Assembly: GCA_945869405.1 (NCBI GenBank)
Contig: CAMBPD010000002.1
Span: 1-59,931, forward strand
From: Chryseobacterium gleum
Lineage (GTDB): Bacteria > Bacteroidota > Bacteroidia > Flavobacteriales_D > Sanyastnellaceae
Length of the DNA stretch: 59,931 bases
Direction of reading: 5' to 3'
This document shows, one piece after another, positions 45,699 to 55,572 of the stretch. Below the pieces are notes generated by a model. That model did no database searches and was not told the DNA's origin. It saw only the letters and a program-made list of their open reading frames with translations. How positions within the stretch are numbered: the first letter of the stretch is position 1; the number at the start of each line of letters is the position of its first letter. The position numbers and the translations under genes were made by a program.

Positions 45699-48600
45699 TT
45701 AGTTTAGTTTGAAAAGTGCAATTTTTGTCGATTTACCTTCCTCAATTTCAACATCATATCCCTCATCAAGGGTTTCCATCAACTCAAGGGCCTCGGCCAA
45801 AATCTGAGTGCGAATATATTCTGAATTCGATGCCACCGCTTCACGAATTGCATCGCTTGTTATTATTTTCACGTTTATACGGTCAGTGACCTCAAAACCA
45901 GCCTCTTTGCGGAGATTTTGTACGCGATTTACTATCTCCCTAGCCACACCTTCGTTACGCAAGTCGTCGTCCAACATGATGTCGAGGGCCACCGTAAGAG
46001 GACCGTCGTTGGCCACCTTCCAACCCGGTATATCCACCGGTATAATTTCTACATCTTCCGAAACAAGCTCAATGGCTTCACCTTCGATAGAGAGTTCAAA
46101 TCGACCTTTTGTCTCTAAAGCGACAATAATCGCATCGGCCTGCTCCGCGGCAAAAGCCTGAACAGCCTTCATGTGCTTACCGCACTTCTTGCCCAGCGTT
46201 TTGAAGTTGAGTTTGAGGTTCTTCACAATACGTGCTTGCGATTCATCCACTAAATCCAAGTGCTTCACGTTGGTTTCGGCAAGTATGATGTCGGCCACAG
46301 CTTCAATGCGCTGCTGGTCTCGGTGCTGAAGCACAGGGATGCGGATGGCTCTTAACGGCTGGCGAACGCGCAGATTTTCCTTCTTCCGAATAGACAATAC
46401 CATGGAAGAAATCTTTTGTGCAAAATCCATTCGACTTTCCAACTCATCATCAATCTTCGACACATCGGCACGCACCAACAAGCTCAAATGGACCGACTCA
46501 TAATTCAACCCCATGTTTACCTGAGTTGCTTTCGTGCGGGCTGTTTCGGTAAGGTTTCGGTACAACCAATCCGAAAAGAAAGGTGCAAATGGCGACGCCA
46601 ATTGAGCTACAGTCACCAGGCACTCGTGCAGTGTCTGATAGGCCGCTTGCTTATCGGTGCTCAACTCTCCGTGCCAGAAACGCTTACGCGACAATCTCAC
46701 ATACCAATTGGATAGATGCGCATCCACAAACTCCTCTATTGCCCTGGCCGCAGTGGTCGGGTTGAAATCGTCGAGGTTCTCTGTAACCGTGCGCATCAGG
46801 TTATTGAGCTTGGATATAATCCAGCGATCCAGTTCGCTGCGGTCGCTGAGCGCTATAGTGTTGTTGCCATCAATTACGTAATGGTCGATATTGGCATAAA
46901 TGGCGAAGAAGCCATAGGTGTTGTATAGTGTACCAAAGAATTTTCGTTGGACCTCGGCAATGCCCTCTAGGTCAAACTTCAAATTATCCCAAGGCTGTGC
47001 ATTGGTAATCATATACCATCGTGTAGCATCAGGCCCGTACTTGGCCATGGTAGTAAATGGGTCAACCGCATTGCCCAAACGCTTCGACATCTTGTTGCCG
47101 TTTTTATCGAGCACCAAACCATTCGAAATAACATTTTTGTAGGCTACTGAATCAAAACACATGGTTGCGATTGCGTGCAGCGTGTAGAACCAACCGCGAG
47201 TTTGATCGACTCCTTCGGCGATATAATCAGCGGGGAAGGCTTTTCGTGTATCAATTAGTTCTTTGTTTTCGAATGGGTAGTGAAGCTGCGCATAGGGCAT
47301 TGCTCCGCTGTCGAACCATACATCGATTAGATCCGACTCGCGCTGCATTGGTTTTCCCGAAGGCGACACGAGCACTATTTCATCGGCATACGGCTTGTGC
47401 AAATCGAATTGATCGTAGTTGGCCTTGGTGTTGTCGCCAGGCATAAAACCCTTGAGCGGGTTTTCCGTCATTACACCTGCCCCTACACTCTTTTCAATTT
47501 CCAGCTTCAACTCCTCTGCGCTTCCCACGCACATCGTTTCTTCTCCATCGGCGGTGCGCCATATAGGCAGGGGAATTCCCCAAAAACGAGAGCGTGATAA
47601 GTTCCAATCGTTCGCGTTTTCCAGCCAATTGCCAAACCTGCCTGTACCGGTCGACTCGGGCTTCCAGTGAATGGAGTTGTTGAGCTCTACCATACGATCT
47701 CGAACCTGCGGAACCTTGATAAACCAAGAGTCGAGGGGGTAATACAAGATAGGCTTGTCGGTGCGCCAACAATGGGGGTAATTATGATCGTATTTTTCTT
47801 TCTTAAATAGTTTGTTTTCGTTTTGCAACTTCAGGCAGATGCGTTCGTCGACACTCAGATAATTCAACTTTGAGGTGTCTTTGATGAAGCCTCCTAAACT
47901 GGCTTTTTGACGTTCCAATTCAATGGCCTTCTCTGCTTCAGAACAATAATCTTCCTTCACATATTCCTCTCCATACAGAAATACCCCATCGCTCACCTGG
48001 GGCAAGAATCGACCTCGACGATCTACGAGCGTCAAGGAGTCAATCCCATTTTGTTTTGCTATACGAAAGTCATCGGCACCAAAAGAAGGCGCAATGTGTA
48101 CGATTCCTGTGCCGTCTTCGGTGGTCACAAAATCGCCAATGATCACCCGAAACGCATCACCTTCAGGCTGCACAAATGGCAACAATTGATGGTAGTGTGT
48201 GCCTTCCAAATCGGCTCCAGTGAAGGATGCGGCGACCTCGTAGGGCACTTGCTTATCGCCTAGCTTGTACTCTTCGAACTTCAATTCGTCTTGGGCAGTA
48301 TTGAAATACTTACTCATGAGTGCCTTGGCAAGCACAACTTGCACGAGGGCTCCAGAATAGTGGTTGATGGTTTTTACTAAAACATACTCAATGCTCTTTC
48401 CTACTGCAAGGGCGGTATTGCTTGGTAGTGTCCAGGGTGTAGTTGTCCAGGCAAGGATGAATGTTGGCAGACCAGATGCCTTAAGTTGCTGAAGTGGTGT
48501 TTCCTTCACTTCAAACATCGCTACCGCAGAGGTGTCCTTCACGTTCTTGTAACAGCCCGGCTGATTGATCTCATGCGAGCTGAGGCCCGTGCCTGCGGCC

Positions 48601-49154
48601 GGTGAAAAAGGTTGAATGGTGTAGCCCTTGTAAAGCAAGCCCTTGTTGAACATCTGCTGCAACAACCACCATACACTTTCAATGTATTTATTGTCGTAGG
48701 TTATGTAAGGGTCTGTCATGTCGACCCAATAGCCCATAACCCGAGTGAGCTCTTCCCACTTATCGGTATACTTCATCACCTCTCTTCTGCAAGCGAGGTT
48801 ATACTCTTCGACGGTAATTTTCTTACCAATATCTTCCTTGGTAATACCAAGAGTTTTTTCTACTGCAAGTTCGATGGGTAAACCATGAGTATCCCAGCCG
48901 GCCTTGCGCTTTACCTGCTTTCCATTGAGTGTTTGATAGCGACAGAAAATATCCTTGATGGTGCGCGCCATGACGTGGTGAATACCTGGCATGCCATTGG
49001 CACTCGGCGGACCTTCGTAAAACACAAAAGGATTGTCGGCACTGCGTTCATCGATGCTGCGCTGAAAAATGTGTTCTGATTCCCAAAAGGCACTCACTTC
49101 GTCGGCTATTGCCGGCAACTGAAGACCTTTGAATTCGCGATATACTTGAGCCAT
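45699..49154 (-). CDS. ileS: Isoleucyl-tRNA synthetase
   Basis: Charges tRNA-Ile. At 1151 residues it belongs to the long, eukaryote-like IleS class. The class I motifs are GPPSANGMPGIHHVMART (HIGH variant) and KMSKRLGNAVDP. Other landmarks are the editing domain region LAWTTTPWTLPSNTALAVG, and GWDTHGLPIELAVEK. TATCTTCG at 49183-49176, 21 nt before the ATG, is a possible -7 element. Pyk lies upstream and the dksA-like gene 10 bp downstream. Confidence 0.97.
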   Translation of the reverse strand: MAQVYREFKGLQLPAIADEVSAFWESEHIFQRSIDERSADNPFVFYEGPPSANGMPGIHHVMARTIKDIFCRYQTLNGKQVKRKAGWDTHGLPIELAVEKTLGITKEDIGKKITVEEYNLACRREVMKYTDKWEELTRVMGYWVDMTDPYITYDNKYIESVWWLLQQMFNKGLLYKGYTIQPFSPAAGTGLSSHEINQPGCYKNVKDTSAVAMFEVKETPLQQLKASGLPTFILAWTTTPWTLPSNTALAVGKSIEYVLVKTINHYSGALVQVVLAKALMSKYFNTAQDELKFEEYKLGDKQVPYEVAASFTGADLEGTHYHQLLPFVQPEGDAFRVIIGDFVTTEDGTGIVHIAPSFGADDFRIAKQNGIDSLTLVDRRGRFLPQVSDGVFLYGEEYVKEDYCSEAEKAIELERQKASLGGFIKDTSKLNYLSVDERICLKLQNENKLFKKEKYDHNYPHCWRTDKPILYYPLDSWFIKVPQVRDRMVELNNSIHWKPESTGTGRFGNWLENANDWNLSRSRFWGIPLPIWRTADGEETMCVGSAEELKLEIEKSVGAGVMTENPLKGFMPGDNTKANYDQFDLHKPYADEIVLVSPSGKPMQRESDLIDVWFDSGAMPYAQLHYPFENKELIDTRKAFPADYIAEGVDQTRGWFYTLHAIATMCFDSVAYKNVISNGLVLDKNGNKMSKRLGNAVDPFTTMAKYGPDATRWYMITNAQPWDNLKFDLEGIAEVQRKFFGTLYNTYGFFAIYANIDHYVIDGNNTIALSDRSELDRWIISKLNNLMRTVTENLDDFNPTTAARAIEEFVDAHLSNWYVRLSRKRFWHGELSTDKQAAYQTLHECLVTVAQLASPFAPFFSDWLYRNLTETARTKATQVNMGLNYESVHLSLLVRADVSKIDDELESRMDFAQKISSMVLSIRKKENLRVRQPLRAIRIPVLQHRDQQRIEAVADIILAETNVKHLDLVDESQARIVKNLKLNFKTLGKKCGKHMKAVQAFAAEQADAIIVALETKGRFELSIEGEAIELVSEDVEIIPVDIPGWKVANDGPLTVALDIMLDDDLRNEGVAREIVNRVQNLRKEAGFEVTDRINVKIITSDAIREAVASNSEYIRTQILAEALELMETLDEGYDVEIEEGKSTKIALFKLN

Positions 49155-49191
49155 GATAGGGTATGGAAAGGTGCGCGAAGATAGGAAGAAA

Positions 49192-49274
49192 GGGTGAAGC
49201 GGTGAAGCAGTGAAGGAGTAAGCCCCTCGATACTATTTCACTATTTCACCCTCTCACCATTTCACCATTTCACT
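49192..49274. repeat. Segmented imperfect palindrome built from 8-bp GTGAA repeats
   Basis: The left arm has GGTGAA, GGTGAA, AGTGAA and AGTA separated by two bases each (49193-49220). The right arm has TACT, TTCACT, TTCACC and CTCACC with the same spacing (49231-49258), then two more TTTCACC-type units up to the pyk stop. Read on the minus strand it would fold into a long hairpin of short helices with 2x2 internal loops. It may act as the pyk terminator or RNA-stabilising end, though no T-run follows. Confidence 0.7.
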
Positions 49275-50691
49275 AAACTTTAGATATCTTAATCATATTC
49301 GTCATGCCCTGCTCACTGATGGGCATTGAGGCCAGGTGAATGATGAATTCACCTTCATTGATGAGATTATTTTTCTTGAGGAAGAAGCGAATGTCGGCAA
49401 TGGTTTGGTCTGTGCTCACCATTTTATCGTAGTGAAAAGCGTGCACTCCCCACACCAAGCTCATCTGTGTAAGAATTTTTTTGTTGCTTGTGAAAACGAA
49501 AATATTCGCATTGGGTCTCCAACTCGAAATGCGGTAGCCTGTATATCCGCTAAACGACATGGTTACCAGCGCAGAGGCCTTTACACGAGCTGCTAATCGG
49601 CAGGCACTGTAACATACGCTGTCGGTCATAAAGCGACTGACGTCAATATCAGTTGGCATTTCTTCATTGTAATAAATGCCCCCGTAGGTCTCGGCTTCCG
49701 TGATGATGTTATTCATGATTCTGATGGCCTCTGAGGGATATTTTCCTACGGAGGTTTCGCCACTGAGCATCACCGCATCGGCGCCATCGAGCACTGCGTT
49801 GGCCACATCGGTAACCTCGGCACGGGTTGGGGTCATGTTTGTAATCATGCTCTCCATCATTTGAGTAGCTACGATTACCGGCTTAGCTGCCGCAACACAT
49901 TTTTTTACAATCTTCTTTTGGATGAGCGGTACTCGCTCTAGTGGTATTTCAACGCCTAGGTCGCCACGTGCAACCATCACTGCATCGGATTCGCGTATGA
50001 TGTCGTCTATCTGTTCAACGGCCTCAGGTTTTTCAATTTTGGCAACAACCTTCGCGTGCTTGTTTGAGCGCGCAATTATTTCTTTCAGTGCCACAACATC
50101 CGCTGCATTGCGAACAAAGGACAGACCTATCCAATCGACATCATTCTGCAAGGCAAATTCCAAATCCGACAAATCTTTCTCAGACAATGAAGGAAGAGAA
50201 ACCTTCGTGTTGGGCAGATTTAATCCCTTTTTCGACGAAAGCGGACCTCCTTGTACAATTAAACACTCAACAGTATCCAGGCCGTTGGTAGACAAAATAT
50301 TCATTGCTAGCTTGCCGTCGTCGAGCAGCACTCTTTCTCCAGCTTTTACATCTTGAGCAAACTCTTTGTAATTGGTATAAATAACCTTGTCGGTTCCTAT
50401 TTGCTTTGTGGTTGAGATGATGATTTTATTGCCCGCAACAATTTCCACGCAGCCATTTTCCATTTCACCCACGCGGAGTTTGGGGCCCTGCAAATCTGCC
50501 AGTATTGATGTGTTTATGCCTAGTTCCTTATTGATTTCACGAATGTTGTCGACTACCTTTTGATGGTCTTCATAGGAGCCATGCGAAAAGTTTAATCGGG
50601 CCACATCGAGGCCATTGAGGATCATCTGCTTGAGCACTTCTTTGGAGCTACTGCTCGGGCCTATGGTGGCCACTGTTTTTGTCTTGTTCAT
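49273..50691 (-). CDS. pyk: Pyruvate kinase
   Basis: Final glycolytic kinase making ATP and pyruvate from phosphoenolpyruvate. 472 residues. Seen: KTVATIGPSSSSKEVL, RLNFSHGSYEDH, the active-site region VVAKIEKPEAVEQID followed by MVARGDLGVEIPLERVP, and VATQMMESMI with TRAEVTDVANAVLDG. ATG 50691 is preferred; an ATG at 50715 would overlap the upstream gene by 14 bp. It is co-oriented with the IPExxxVDY-like gene, a conserved pair. Confidence 0.96.
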   Translation of the reverse strand: MNKTKTVATIGPSSSSKEVLKQMILNGLDVARLNFSHGSYEDHQKVVDNIREINKELGINTSILADLQGPKLRVGEMENGCVEIVAGNKIIISTTKQIGTDKVIYTNYKEFAQDVKAGERVLLDDGKLAMNILSTNGLDTVECLIVQGGPLSSKKGLNLPNTKVSLPSLSEKDLSDLEFALQNDVDWIGLSFVRNAADVVALKEIIARSNKHAKVVAKIEKPEAVEQIDDIIRESDAVMVARGDLGVEIPLERVPLIQKKIVKKCVAAAKPVIVATQMMESMITNMTPTRAEVTDVANAVLDGADAVMLSGETSVGKYPSEAIRIMNNIITEAETYGGIYYNEEMPTDIDVSRFMTDSVCYSACRLAARVKASALVTMSFSGYTGYRISSWRPNANIFVFTSNKKILTQMSLVWGVHAFHYDKMVSTDQTIADIRFFLKKNNLINEGEFIIHLASMPISEQGMTNMIKISKV

Positions 50692-50701
50692 GGGTAGAAT
50701 A

Positions 50702-51121
50702 TCACCTGTCTTCATCGAGCAGGTTACTTTTAAATTTTAGCTTGTCGACATTTTGCAACTGAAAAGCCAGGACAAGTTTGGTTTCTCGTAATTCGTTAAA
50801 AAGCGCCTCCATAGTCGACTCTGACGGCTGCTCGATTTTCAAAATATAATCGAACTGAGCCATGTCGGGCATGAATGTGCCTTCTGGTGTTTTATTATCG
50901 ATCAATGTGAACACGGTATGATCTACCGGGTGCACCCAACGAAACCTGGCATGCTGAGTGGTGGAGCGTTTTCCCTCGGCTACAGCATCTTGAATGCGCA
51001 CAAGGCGCCAACCCATTTGTTTGTTGAGCGACCAAGCCAAGCGATAGTCTTTTTCATGACTACTTACACCGATGATTTCGAAATCATATTCTTCTTCTAT
51101 TTCGAGGGTGTGAAAGGCCAC
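50702..51121 (-). CDS. IPExxxVDY-like family protein
   Basis: A 139-residue soluble protein resembling the small Bacteroidota family found next to pyk. Shared features are the middle LAWSLNKQMGW and the end FQLQNVDKLKFKSNLL. The family's naming motif is degenerate here (FQLQNVDKL), so assignment rests on context and overall pattern. The start is GTG at 51121, right after an in-frame stop. Function unknown. Confidence 0.7.
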   Translation of the reverse strand: MAFHTLEIEEEYDFEIIGVSSHEKDYRLAWSLNKQMGWRLVRIQDAVAEGKRSTTQHARFRWVHPVDHTVFTLIDNKTPEGTFMPDMAQFDYILKIEQPSESTMEALFNELRETKLVLAFQLQNVDKLKFKSNLLDEDR

Positions 51122-51179
51122 TTACTGTATCATTTACAGGCAGACTATTGCTGAGGTTGCTGAATGCTAAATTCGATGT

Positions 51180-51202
51180 AAAACTGCTCTATGCAACAGA
51201 GC
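51180..51202 (-). terminator. Weak stem-loop after ldcA
   Basis: On the minus strand GCTCT and AGAGC (51202-51186) pair around a 7-nt loop and are followed by AGTTTT. Short and possibly fortuitous. Confidence 0.3.
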
Positions 51203-51220
51203 CATTAGAAAACTTATACG

Positions 51221-52147
51221 CTATGGCTGTTGATAGGTAAGTGTTGGCTTTGCATGTAGGGTCTTTAAGCTCACTTTTCGCCCCAAATAAAATGCTCTGT
51301 TGTCTGATTGGTGGCCGGCTGGAAATCCGAAAACCACAGGAATCTGCAGCCTCCTCCCTAAGTCGGCCAAAATTTCACGTTCTGTTTGGCCCCAAGGATT
51401 GTCGGCAGGAAAGCGAAACTCGGTTGTATTGTCCTTCATCTGCGTGAACCCTCCGCACACCAGTGCCTTTACACCTCGCAAAGCGCCTGCGCGATACAGC
51501 CCCCAGAGCATGCGGTCGAGGTGATACAGCATTTCATCTACGTCTTCAACAAACAGGATTACATCGTCGATGGGCCGCCAAGATTCGCTCGCTAGAATGC
51601 TGTAAAGCACTGATAGGTTTCCGCCCATGAGGTAGCCAGACACCTCCTCCACTTGCGCGTCTTCTTCCGAACTGAATGACTCTAATTCTCCGAAAAGTGC
51701 CTTTCGTAAATTCTCGATCGCTTCAGGTGTGGCGTCCGGAAATGAAATAGGCATCGATGAATGTATGGTCGCAAATCCACGCGTGTTGAGGTGCGCGTGT
51801 AAAACAGTGATGTCGCTGTAGCCGGCAATCCACTTGGGTGAGCGAAGGAATGACGACCAATCAATAGCGTCCACCATTTGCACAGTGCCATAGCCTCCCC
51901 TGGCGATAACGATAGCCATAACCTCAGGATCGTCCAACAATTGTTGCAAGCCATTGCCGCGCTCTGTGGCTGTGCCTGCCAACTGAAAATGACGCGTATG
52001 AACCTGTTCGGCAACCTTCACGCGCAACCCCCAAGAGGCAAACAAATCGATTGCAGGTTGCAGCTGCTCTTGGCTTACCCAACGAGCGGTGGCAGCGATT
52101 CCAATGCAATCGCCTGATTTTAGAAAAGGAGGAATCTTGTGTAGCAT
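51221..52147 (-). CDS. ldcA: LD-carboxypeptidase (S66 family)
   Basis: A cytosolic serine peptidase that trims D-Ala from murein tetrapeptides during recycling. 308 residues. Catalytic triad regions: nucleophile serine in IAGYSDITVLH, glutamate in VLYSIL/FVEDVDE, and histidine in FGFPAGHQSDN; also VIARGGYGTVQMVD. ATG 52147 (MLHKIPPFLKSGD) fits the family start; upstream codons do not. It is divergent from metG. Confidence 0.92.
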   Translation of the reverse strand: MLHKIPPFLKSGDCIGIAATARWVSQEQLQPAIDLFASWGLRVKVAEQVHTRHFQLAGTATERGNGLQQLLDDPEVMAIVIARGGYGTVQMVDAIDWSSFLRSPKWIAGYSDITVLHAHLNTRGFATIHSSMPISFPDATPEAIENLRKALFGELESFSSEEDAQVEEVSGYLMGGNLSVLYSILASESWRPIDDVILFVEDVDEMLYHLDRMLWGLYRAGALRGVKALVCGGFTQMKDNTTEFRFPADNPWGQTEREILADLGRRLQIPVVFGFPAGHQSDNRAFYLGRKVSLKTLHAKPTLTYQQP

Positions 52148-52241
52148 CTCGAAACTATCTTGCGCTCCAAATCTGCACAGCGCACGTTTGCATACAGCAG
52201 GCGACGTCAATTAGTTTTACACGTCACTCTCAACAGTACCT

Positions 52242-54308
52242 ATGAGCGATCCGAAAAGATATTTAGTTACCTCTGCCCTTCCCTATGCGAATGGCCCTTT
52301 ACATATTGGCCACATTGGCGGTGCATACCTAAATGCTGATATTTATGTGCGTTACCTCCGATTGAAAGGTAAAGATGTGGCCTTCATTTGTGGTAGCGAC
52401 GAACACGGTGCAGCCATCACGCTTCGAGCGAAAAAAGAAAGCAAAACACCTCGAGAGATTGTGGATTACTACCACGAACTAATGAAACAATCCTTTAGTG
52501 ATTTTGGTATTTCATTCGATATATATCATCGCACATCATCCGACGAACACAAGGAGATGTCGCAAGAGGTATTTAAAAAACTTGAGGCGAAAGGAAGCTT
52601 TGAAGTGGAGACATCGCAACAATACTTCGATGAGGAGGCCAAACAATTTCTAGCCGATCGCTACATCACCGGTACATGCCCGCACTGTTCGAATGACAAA
52701 GCCTATGGCGACCAGTGTGAAAAATGTGGTAGATCACTAAGCCCATTGGAGCTCATTGAGCCCAAATCGACGTTGAGCGGCAGTAAGCCGGTGCTAAAAG
52801 AAACCTCGCATTGGTATTTGCCCATGGCTCATCACGAATCGTGGATTCGCGACTACATAGGCAAAGGCGAATTTCAAGGCAAGCACCATCACGACCCCAA
52901 GGAATGGAAGGCCCATGTGGTGGGTCAGTGTATGAGTTGGGTAGATGGTGGCCTACAAAGTCGCGCCATGACCAGAGACCTCGATTGGGGAATACCCGTG
53001 CCGGTGGCTGGTGCCGATGGAAAAGTGCTCTATGTATGGCTCGACGCTCCTATCGGATACATCACCAACACAAAAGTATGGGCCGACAAAAACGGGAAAA
53101 ACTGGGAAGATTATTGGAAAAGTGATGATTCGCGTCTCATCCACTTCATCGGAAAGGACAACATTGTTTTTCATTGTATCATTTTTCCAATCATTCTGAA
53201 AGAGCACGGTGATTTCATTTTACCGTATAATGTTCCTGCAAATGAATTCATGAACTTGGAGGGAGATAAAATTTCCACCTCGCGCAACTGGGCCGTATGG
53301 CTGCATGAGTATTTGCAAGATTTTCCCGAGCGCCAAGATGAGATGCGCTATGTGTTGTGCTCTATCATGCCCGAACAGAAAGACAGCGAATTTACCTGGA
53401 CCGACTTTCGTGACCGGGTCAACAATGAGTTGGCTGACATACTCGGCAACTTCGTAAACCGTGTTTTTGTTTTGATGCACAAGTACTACAATGGTGTTGT
53501 GCCCGAGGTAAGTGGACAGGCCACTGAAGCAGAGTTGGCCGCGAATGAAGAAGCACGAAGGGCATTTGAAGCTGTTGGCAAAGCTATTGAGCAATTTAAG
53601 TTTAGAGAAGCACTAGCCGAAGCAATGAACATCGCTCGTGCCGGCAACAAGTTGCTCACTGAAACGGAGCCATGGAAATTGATGAAAACGGATAGTGCCG
53701 CCACGGCACGTATTCTAAACGCATGCCTTCATATGGTTGCGGATGCGGCATCGGCCCTTAGCCCCACTTTACCTTTCACCGCTTCCAAAATAATGGATGC
53801 CCTGCACTTGAAGCAGAGAGGCTGGGAAATGGTAGGGGAAAGCGAACAACTAACCACAGGGCATACGATAGGACAACTCCCCATTTTGTTTGAAAAAATT
53901 ACAGATGACATGGTTGCCGCGCAAGTAGGCAAACTCGCACAGCGCCAAACAGAGAATAATGCGTCGGCAGCCCCAATACAGGAGACCATTGACTTTGAGG
54001 CATTTCAAAAAATGGATTTACGGGTTGTCAAAATTTTAGCAGCGGAGGCCGTACCTAAAACAAAAAAACTCTTGAAGCTCACGATCGAAACCGGTGTGGA
54101 TACCCGCACCGTAGTGTCTGGAATTGCCGAGCATTACACCCCGGAGGAAGTGGTAGGGAAACACGTTCTTTTCCTGGCGAATCTCGCGCCGCGATCCATC
54201 AAAGGAATCGAAAGTGCAGGTATGATACTGATGGCGGAAGACCTGCAGGGTCAACTTTCTATTTTGAGTCCGGAGCGTGAAACCGCCGCAGGCTCAACCG
54301 TGAAGTAA
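52242..54308 (+). CDS. metG: Methionyl-tRNA synthetase
   Basis: Charges tRNA-Met. 688 residues: catalytic core with PYANGPLHIGHIGGAYL (HIGH), zinc knuckle CPHCSNDKAYGDQCEKCG, and GDKISTSRNWAVW replacing KMSKS, as usual for this lineage. The C-terminal EMAP/Trbp111 tRNA-binding domain starts near residue 580 (FQKMDLRVVKILAAEAV to NLAPRSIKGIESAGMIL). The gene ends 3 bp from the opposing lipoprotein gene. Confidence 0.97.
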   Translation: MSDPKRYLVTSALPYANGPLHIGHIGGAYLNADIYVRYLRLKGKDVAFICGSDEHGAAITLRAKKESKTPREIVDYYHELMKQSFSDFGISFDIYHRTSSDEHKEMSQEVFKKLEAKGSFEVETSQQYFDEEAKQFLADRYITGTCPHCSNDKAYGDQCEKCGRSLSPLELIEPKSTLSGSKPVLKETSHWYLPMAHHESWIRDYIGKGEFQGKHHHDPKEWKAHVVGQCMSWVDGGLQSRAMTRDLDWGIPVPVAGADGKVLYVWLDAPIGYITNTKVWADKNGKNWEDYWKSDDSRLIHFIGKDNIVFHCIIFPIILKEHGDFILPYNVPANEFMNLEGDKISTSRNWAVWLHEYLQDFPERQDEMRYVLCSIMPEQKDSEFTWTDFRDRVNNELADILGNFVNRVFVLMHKYYNGVVPEVSGQATEAELAANEEARRAFEAVGKAIEQFKFREALAEAMNIARAGNKLLTETEPWKLMKTDSAATARILNACLHMVADAASALSPTLPFTASKIMDALHLKQRGWEMVGESEQLTTGHTIGQLPILFEKITDDMVAAQVGKLAQRQTENNASAAPIQETIDFEAFQKMDLRVVKILAAEAVPKTKKLLKLTIETGVDTRTVVSGIAEHYTPEEVVGKHVLFLANLAPRSIKGIESAGMILMAEDLQGQLSILSPERETAAGSTVK

Positions 54309-54311
54309 ACA

Positions 54312-55376
54312 TTACGCCTGCGGAGTTTTGGCAACTGTTGAGTTTCCTTGATGCGTTTGCGCCTTCTTTTGTTCGAAACACACCTTACTCAGCGCGCCAA
54401 TTGCGGCAGAAAGATCTTCCATGCTTTTACCTTCGGTCATTATTGTGACTGCAAAAGCCGCTGAGCCGCGGTATACGATTGCCGACTCATGAAGCTGCAC
54501 CAAATCGTTGGTTGTAAACCGCTCACCGAACTTGTGCGCAACCTTGGTGCCTGAAGGAAACCCTTGCAAAATGCCTCCTTTAAATTCCGATTTCGTAAGC
54601 AGGTCTAACGCGTATTCTGAATAGAGTGAGCTCAAGTACGATGCGTTGTAGAGCAATCGAAAAAACTTGGAAACGTCAGAAGCAGCTAAACGATAATACA
54701 CATCCTCTGGGTCTTGAATGGCGATAGAAAGCTTCGCAAATAGGTTATCGTAAATAGCTCTGTCGTAAATGGAAAAAAGCAGGCTCGTTGCATTGTTATC
54801 GCTGTAGAAAATCATTTGTTCAAGCAACTGCTGCACCGTGTAAAAAGTACCTATCTGCAAAGGCCTTTCCACAGGAACAAACACCTTTAACGTATTGCTC
54901 GAGTTGAACTGAATTTTTCTTTCCAAAAAGGACTTATCCCGTTGTGCTTGCTTTAAAATCGTCAACAATAAGGGAACTTTCAACATACTGCCGGGATAGA
55001 AGAGCTCATTGCCATAGGCCGATGTCCAATGCAGCGAGTTCAACTCTTTGTAGTAGACAGACGCCCGTGTAATTTTTCCTGCTACCTTTTGGCTATCGAT
55101 GTAGGCGGTCAACTCTTGCTTTAGACCTTGCAGCGCATCGCTTTCACAACTTACATCCGCAAATAACATTGGCTTGGTGAGGGAGGGAGAATTATCTCGA
55201 ACAATAGAAACCTCATCACACGGAATATTCGAACGATTGGCGACCAACTCTTTTGCAGGGCTATCTACTTTCATTCTCTCACTAGCTTCTAAAGCAGGTT
55301 TCATGGCGAACCAAGTTGCACAAGCCGTTAAGATCATGCCCAAGAGCATAATCGCTATCCATTTTCCACTATTCAT
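54312..55376 (-). CDS. Class A beta-lactamase-fold serine hydrolase, probable lipoprotein
   Basis: A 354-residue protein. The N-terminus has a hydrophobic segment ending LTAC, a lipobox, so it is probably lipid-anchored (predicted outer membrane, periplasmic side). The catalytic domain shows SxxK (PGSMLKVP, about residue 130), SDN (YSDNNAT), and HKFGE in place of KTG. The usual Glu of the omega loop is not evident. It may be a beta-lactamase, but a peptidase or esterase acting on cell wall is equally possible. TACTTTTG at 55427-55420 is a likely -7 element. Confidence 0.75.
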   Translation of the reverse strand: MNSGKWIAIMLLGMILTACATWFAMKPALEASERMKVDSPAKELVANRSNIPCDEVSIVRDNSPSLTKPMLFADVSCESDALQGLKQELTAYIDSQKVAGKITRASVYYKELNSLHWTSAYGNELFYPGSMLKVPLLLTILKQAQRDKSFLERKIQFNSSNTLKVFVPVERPLQIGTFYTVQQLLEQMIFYSDNNATSLLFSIYDRAIYDNLFAKLSIAIQDPEDVYYRLAASDVSKFFRLLYNASYLSSLYSEYALDLLTKSEFKGGILQGFPSGTKVAHKFGERFTTNDLVQLHESAIVYRGSAAFAVTIMTEGKSMEDLSAAIGALSKVCFEQKKAQTHQGNSTVAKTPQA

Positions 55377-55419
55377 ACATTTCCTACAGGTTGGTTACCC
55401 TTTCCAGTGGGTATCGGTT

Positions 55420-55427
55420 CAAAAGTA
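55420..55427 (-). promoter_or_regulatory. Candidate -7 element before serine hydrolase gene
   Basis: TACTTTTG on the minus strand, 43 nt before the ATG; identical to the acpP -7 box but without a TTG at -33. The rest of the 196-base gap up to asd shows nothing else I can support. Confidence 0.4.
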
Positions 55428-55572
55428 GCATTCAGTTCGCCTGCGCTGCTTATACAGTTCATCATTGATTTACACACTCTTGAATTGCCAAATCCAAAAA
55501 CGGTGTTCAACAGTTTGAGGCGCAGTAATTTCCGCTCCAATCCAATACACTAAAAAGGTCGGATTTCTTGGG

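Noticed and set aside
44925-45707. 260-codon plus-strand open frame opposite the dksA-like gene, rich in Phe/Ala/Thr
   Set aside because: It is the mirror of the KKVVA repeats: any strand opposite such low-complexity coding stays open. The minus frame carries the DksA module and conserved context.
49155-49272. T-box or other tRNA-sensing leader for ileS
   Set aside because: The palindrome lies upstream of the likely promoter element of ileS, and no T-box or specifier-loop pattern is seen.
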